Assembly (NCBI GenBank): GCA_036258055.1
Contig: DATAEK010000340.1
Span: forward strand, 1-6,565
Direction of reading: 5' to 3'
Length of the DNA: 6,565 nt
DNA from: DATAEK01 sp036258055
Lineage (GTDB): Bacteria; Acidobacteriota; Vicinamibacteria; Vicinamibacterales; 2-12-FULL-66-21
Positions 5,717 to 6,565 of this stretch are shown here, piece after piece. The notes under the pieces were generated by a model that had not been told where the DNA came from, made no database searches, and was given only the letters and a program-made list of their open reading frames with translations. Numbering within the stretch: position 1 is the stretch's first letter; each line of letters begins with the position of its first letter. The position numbers and the translations under genes were made by a program.

Positions 5717-6565
5717 TCAACGCAGTAGCTTCAGGAAAGCCACCATGTCGGCTTGATCCTGTTCCGTGAATATGAACCCCCGTGTACTCGGACTTGTGAG
5801 AAAGAAGAAGGCGTAGTGTTCCGCGACATCTTCGAGTGTCTTGGCAGAGTTGTCGTGGAAGTACGGAGCGGTGTCTTTGACGCCCCAGAGCGTTGGGATT
5901 TTGAACAGGTTCGCGAAGAACGACCTCGGCGGCGTCGGTACTCCGGGAGGCGCGCTCGGCGGCGGATCGTTCAGCATCGCTCCCGGGTCGGGTGTAGTGA
6001 CAACGACAACAGTTCCGTCTGGATTCGTGACGATGAACGTATAGAGAGGGTTGCCGATCAGATTTCTCTCGTTAATTCCAATACCAGCGCGGCGACCACC
6101 AGGAGGACCCCCAAATGGGTTGCCAGGGGCGAACCGGTTAAGCATCGGTCCCGAGTGACACGTATTGCAGATGCCTCTGGTCGTCACGCCATCGAAAGGC
6201 ACGTTGTCGAACATCGCGCGCCCGCGCTGTTCGGACTCAGTGGTGCCGGGCGGGAGTTGCGGCGGAGGACCGTCGTTGGCAAAGGCTCGCAGCGCCTCGG
6301 AGGAGAAGAAGCGCGAATCCGTTCGCTGAAACTCCTTGATGAGATCCAGCTCCAGCGCCGTGGGTTCACGTGTGTTCTGCGCGTGACCGTGGATGGCATT
6401 GAACGCCTGCAGTTCCAGGTTCGGCTCACGCGTGTCGTACATCAGCATGGGATCCAGGGCGGGCGTGTTCAGTGTCGTGGGCGTGCCGCGGTTCAAGATC
6501 ACGCTCCTGCGGGTCGGATCGTCCGCCAGGATGACGTCCGGAGGCAGCGGGATCTCGATCCGCAC
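5717..6565 (-). CDS. Di-haem cytochrome c peroxidase / MauG-family protein, N-terminus outside window
   Basis: The frame is open at the right edge, so the 282 residues seen are the C-terminal part and the GTG at 6565 is probably internal. Typical family segments are present: RGTPTTLNTPALDPMLMYDT followed by REPNLELQAF (the 'PTL.N...DGR..sLe.Qa' region), one c-type haem site CNTCH (C133, C136, H137), and near the end FKIPTLWGVKDTAPYFHDNS and KTLEDVAEHY. Such proteins carry two covalent haems in the periplasm and reduce hydrogen peroxide or oxidise a partner; the first CxxCH should lie beyond the window. Between the haem site and the PYFHD segment is a low-complexity insert (TPDPGAMLNDPPPSAPPGVP) that may be a surface loop. 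The signal peptide cannot be seen. The frame ends at TGA 5719-5717; a weak dyad (TGCGT/ACGCA) covers the stop. Family certain, substrate unknown. Confidence 0.9.
   Translation of the reverse strand: MRIEIPLPPDVILADDPTRRSVILNRGTPTTLNTPALDPMLMYDTREPNLELQAFNAIHGHAQNTREPTALELDLIKEFQRTDSRFFSSEALRAFANDGPPPQLPPGTTESEQRGRAMFDNVPFDGVTTRGICNTCHSGPMLNRFAPGNPFGGPPGGRRAGIGINERNLIGNPLYTFIVTNPDGTVVVVTTPDPGAMLNDPPPSAPPGVPTPPRSFFANLFKIPTLWGVKDTAPYFHDNSAKTLEDVAEHYAFFFLTSPSTRGFIFTEQDQADMVAFLKLLR

Overview
The window is GC-rich (about 60-65% by eye) and holds five protein genes with a sixth stretch of damaged 5' coding sequence. The gene content suggests a soil-type member of the Acidobacteriota or a related lineage: a secreted DinB-like protein, a secreted laminin-G/DUF1080-like protein, a FlgO-TPR membrane protein, a NarL-type two-component pair and a di-haem peroxidase. 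This placement is inference from gene families only; there is no rRNA or marker gene.

Layout. Left (1-1342, minus strand): two small exported proteins lie in tandem, a laminin-G/DUF1080-like protein that runs off the left edge and a DinB-fold protein upstream of it. Their mature parts are unrelated, but their first 28 codons (start and signal peptide) are about 86% identical in DNA. The 165-base spacer holds strong GC hairpins, one ending at the downstream gene's start. Centre (1445-3246, plus strand): a six-helix membrane histidine kinase and its NarL/FixJ response regulator overlap by four bases (GTGA) and are divergent from the DinB gene across a 102-base promoter region.

Right of centre (3284-5083, minus strand), convergent with the regulator: a FlgO-like plus TPR protein. 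Its only standard start (GTG 4744) lies after an in-frame transmembrane helix. Further up, the same frame has an ATG at 5083 with a good ribosome binding site, but a TGA at 4918-4916, in the loop of a perfect hairpin, separates the two parts. This is the most notable observation here. From 5084 to 5716 I see no gene, but a cluster of palindromes including a perfect 19-bp inverted repeat. At the far right (5717-6565, minus strand) is the C-terminal part of a di-haem cytochrome c peroxidase/MauG-family protein, open at the right edge.

How they work together: the kinase and regulator are almost certainly one signalling unit. The other genes have no demonstrated link; the divergent promoter makes the DinB/laminin-G pair a reasonable, unproven target of the regulator. 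I found no complete mobile element, CRISPR array, tRNA or rRNA, and no defence or biosynthetic system.
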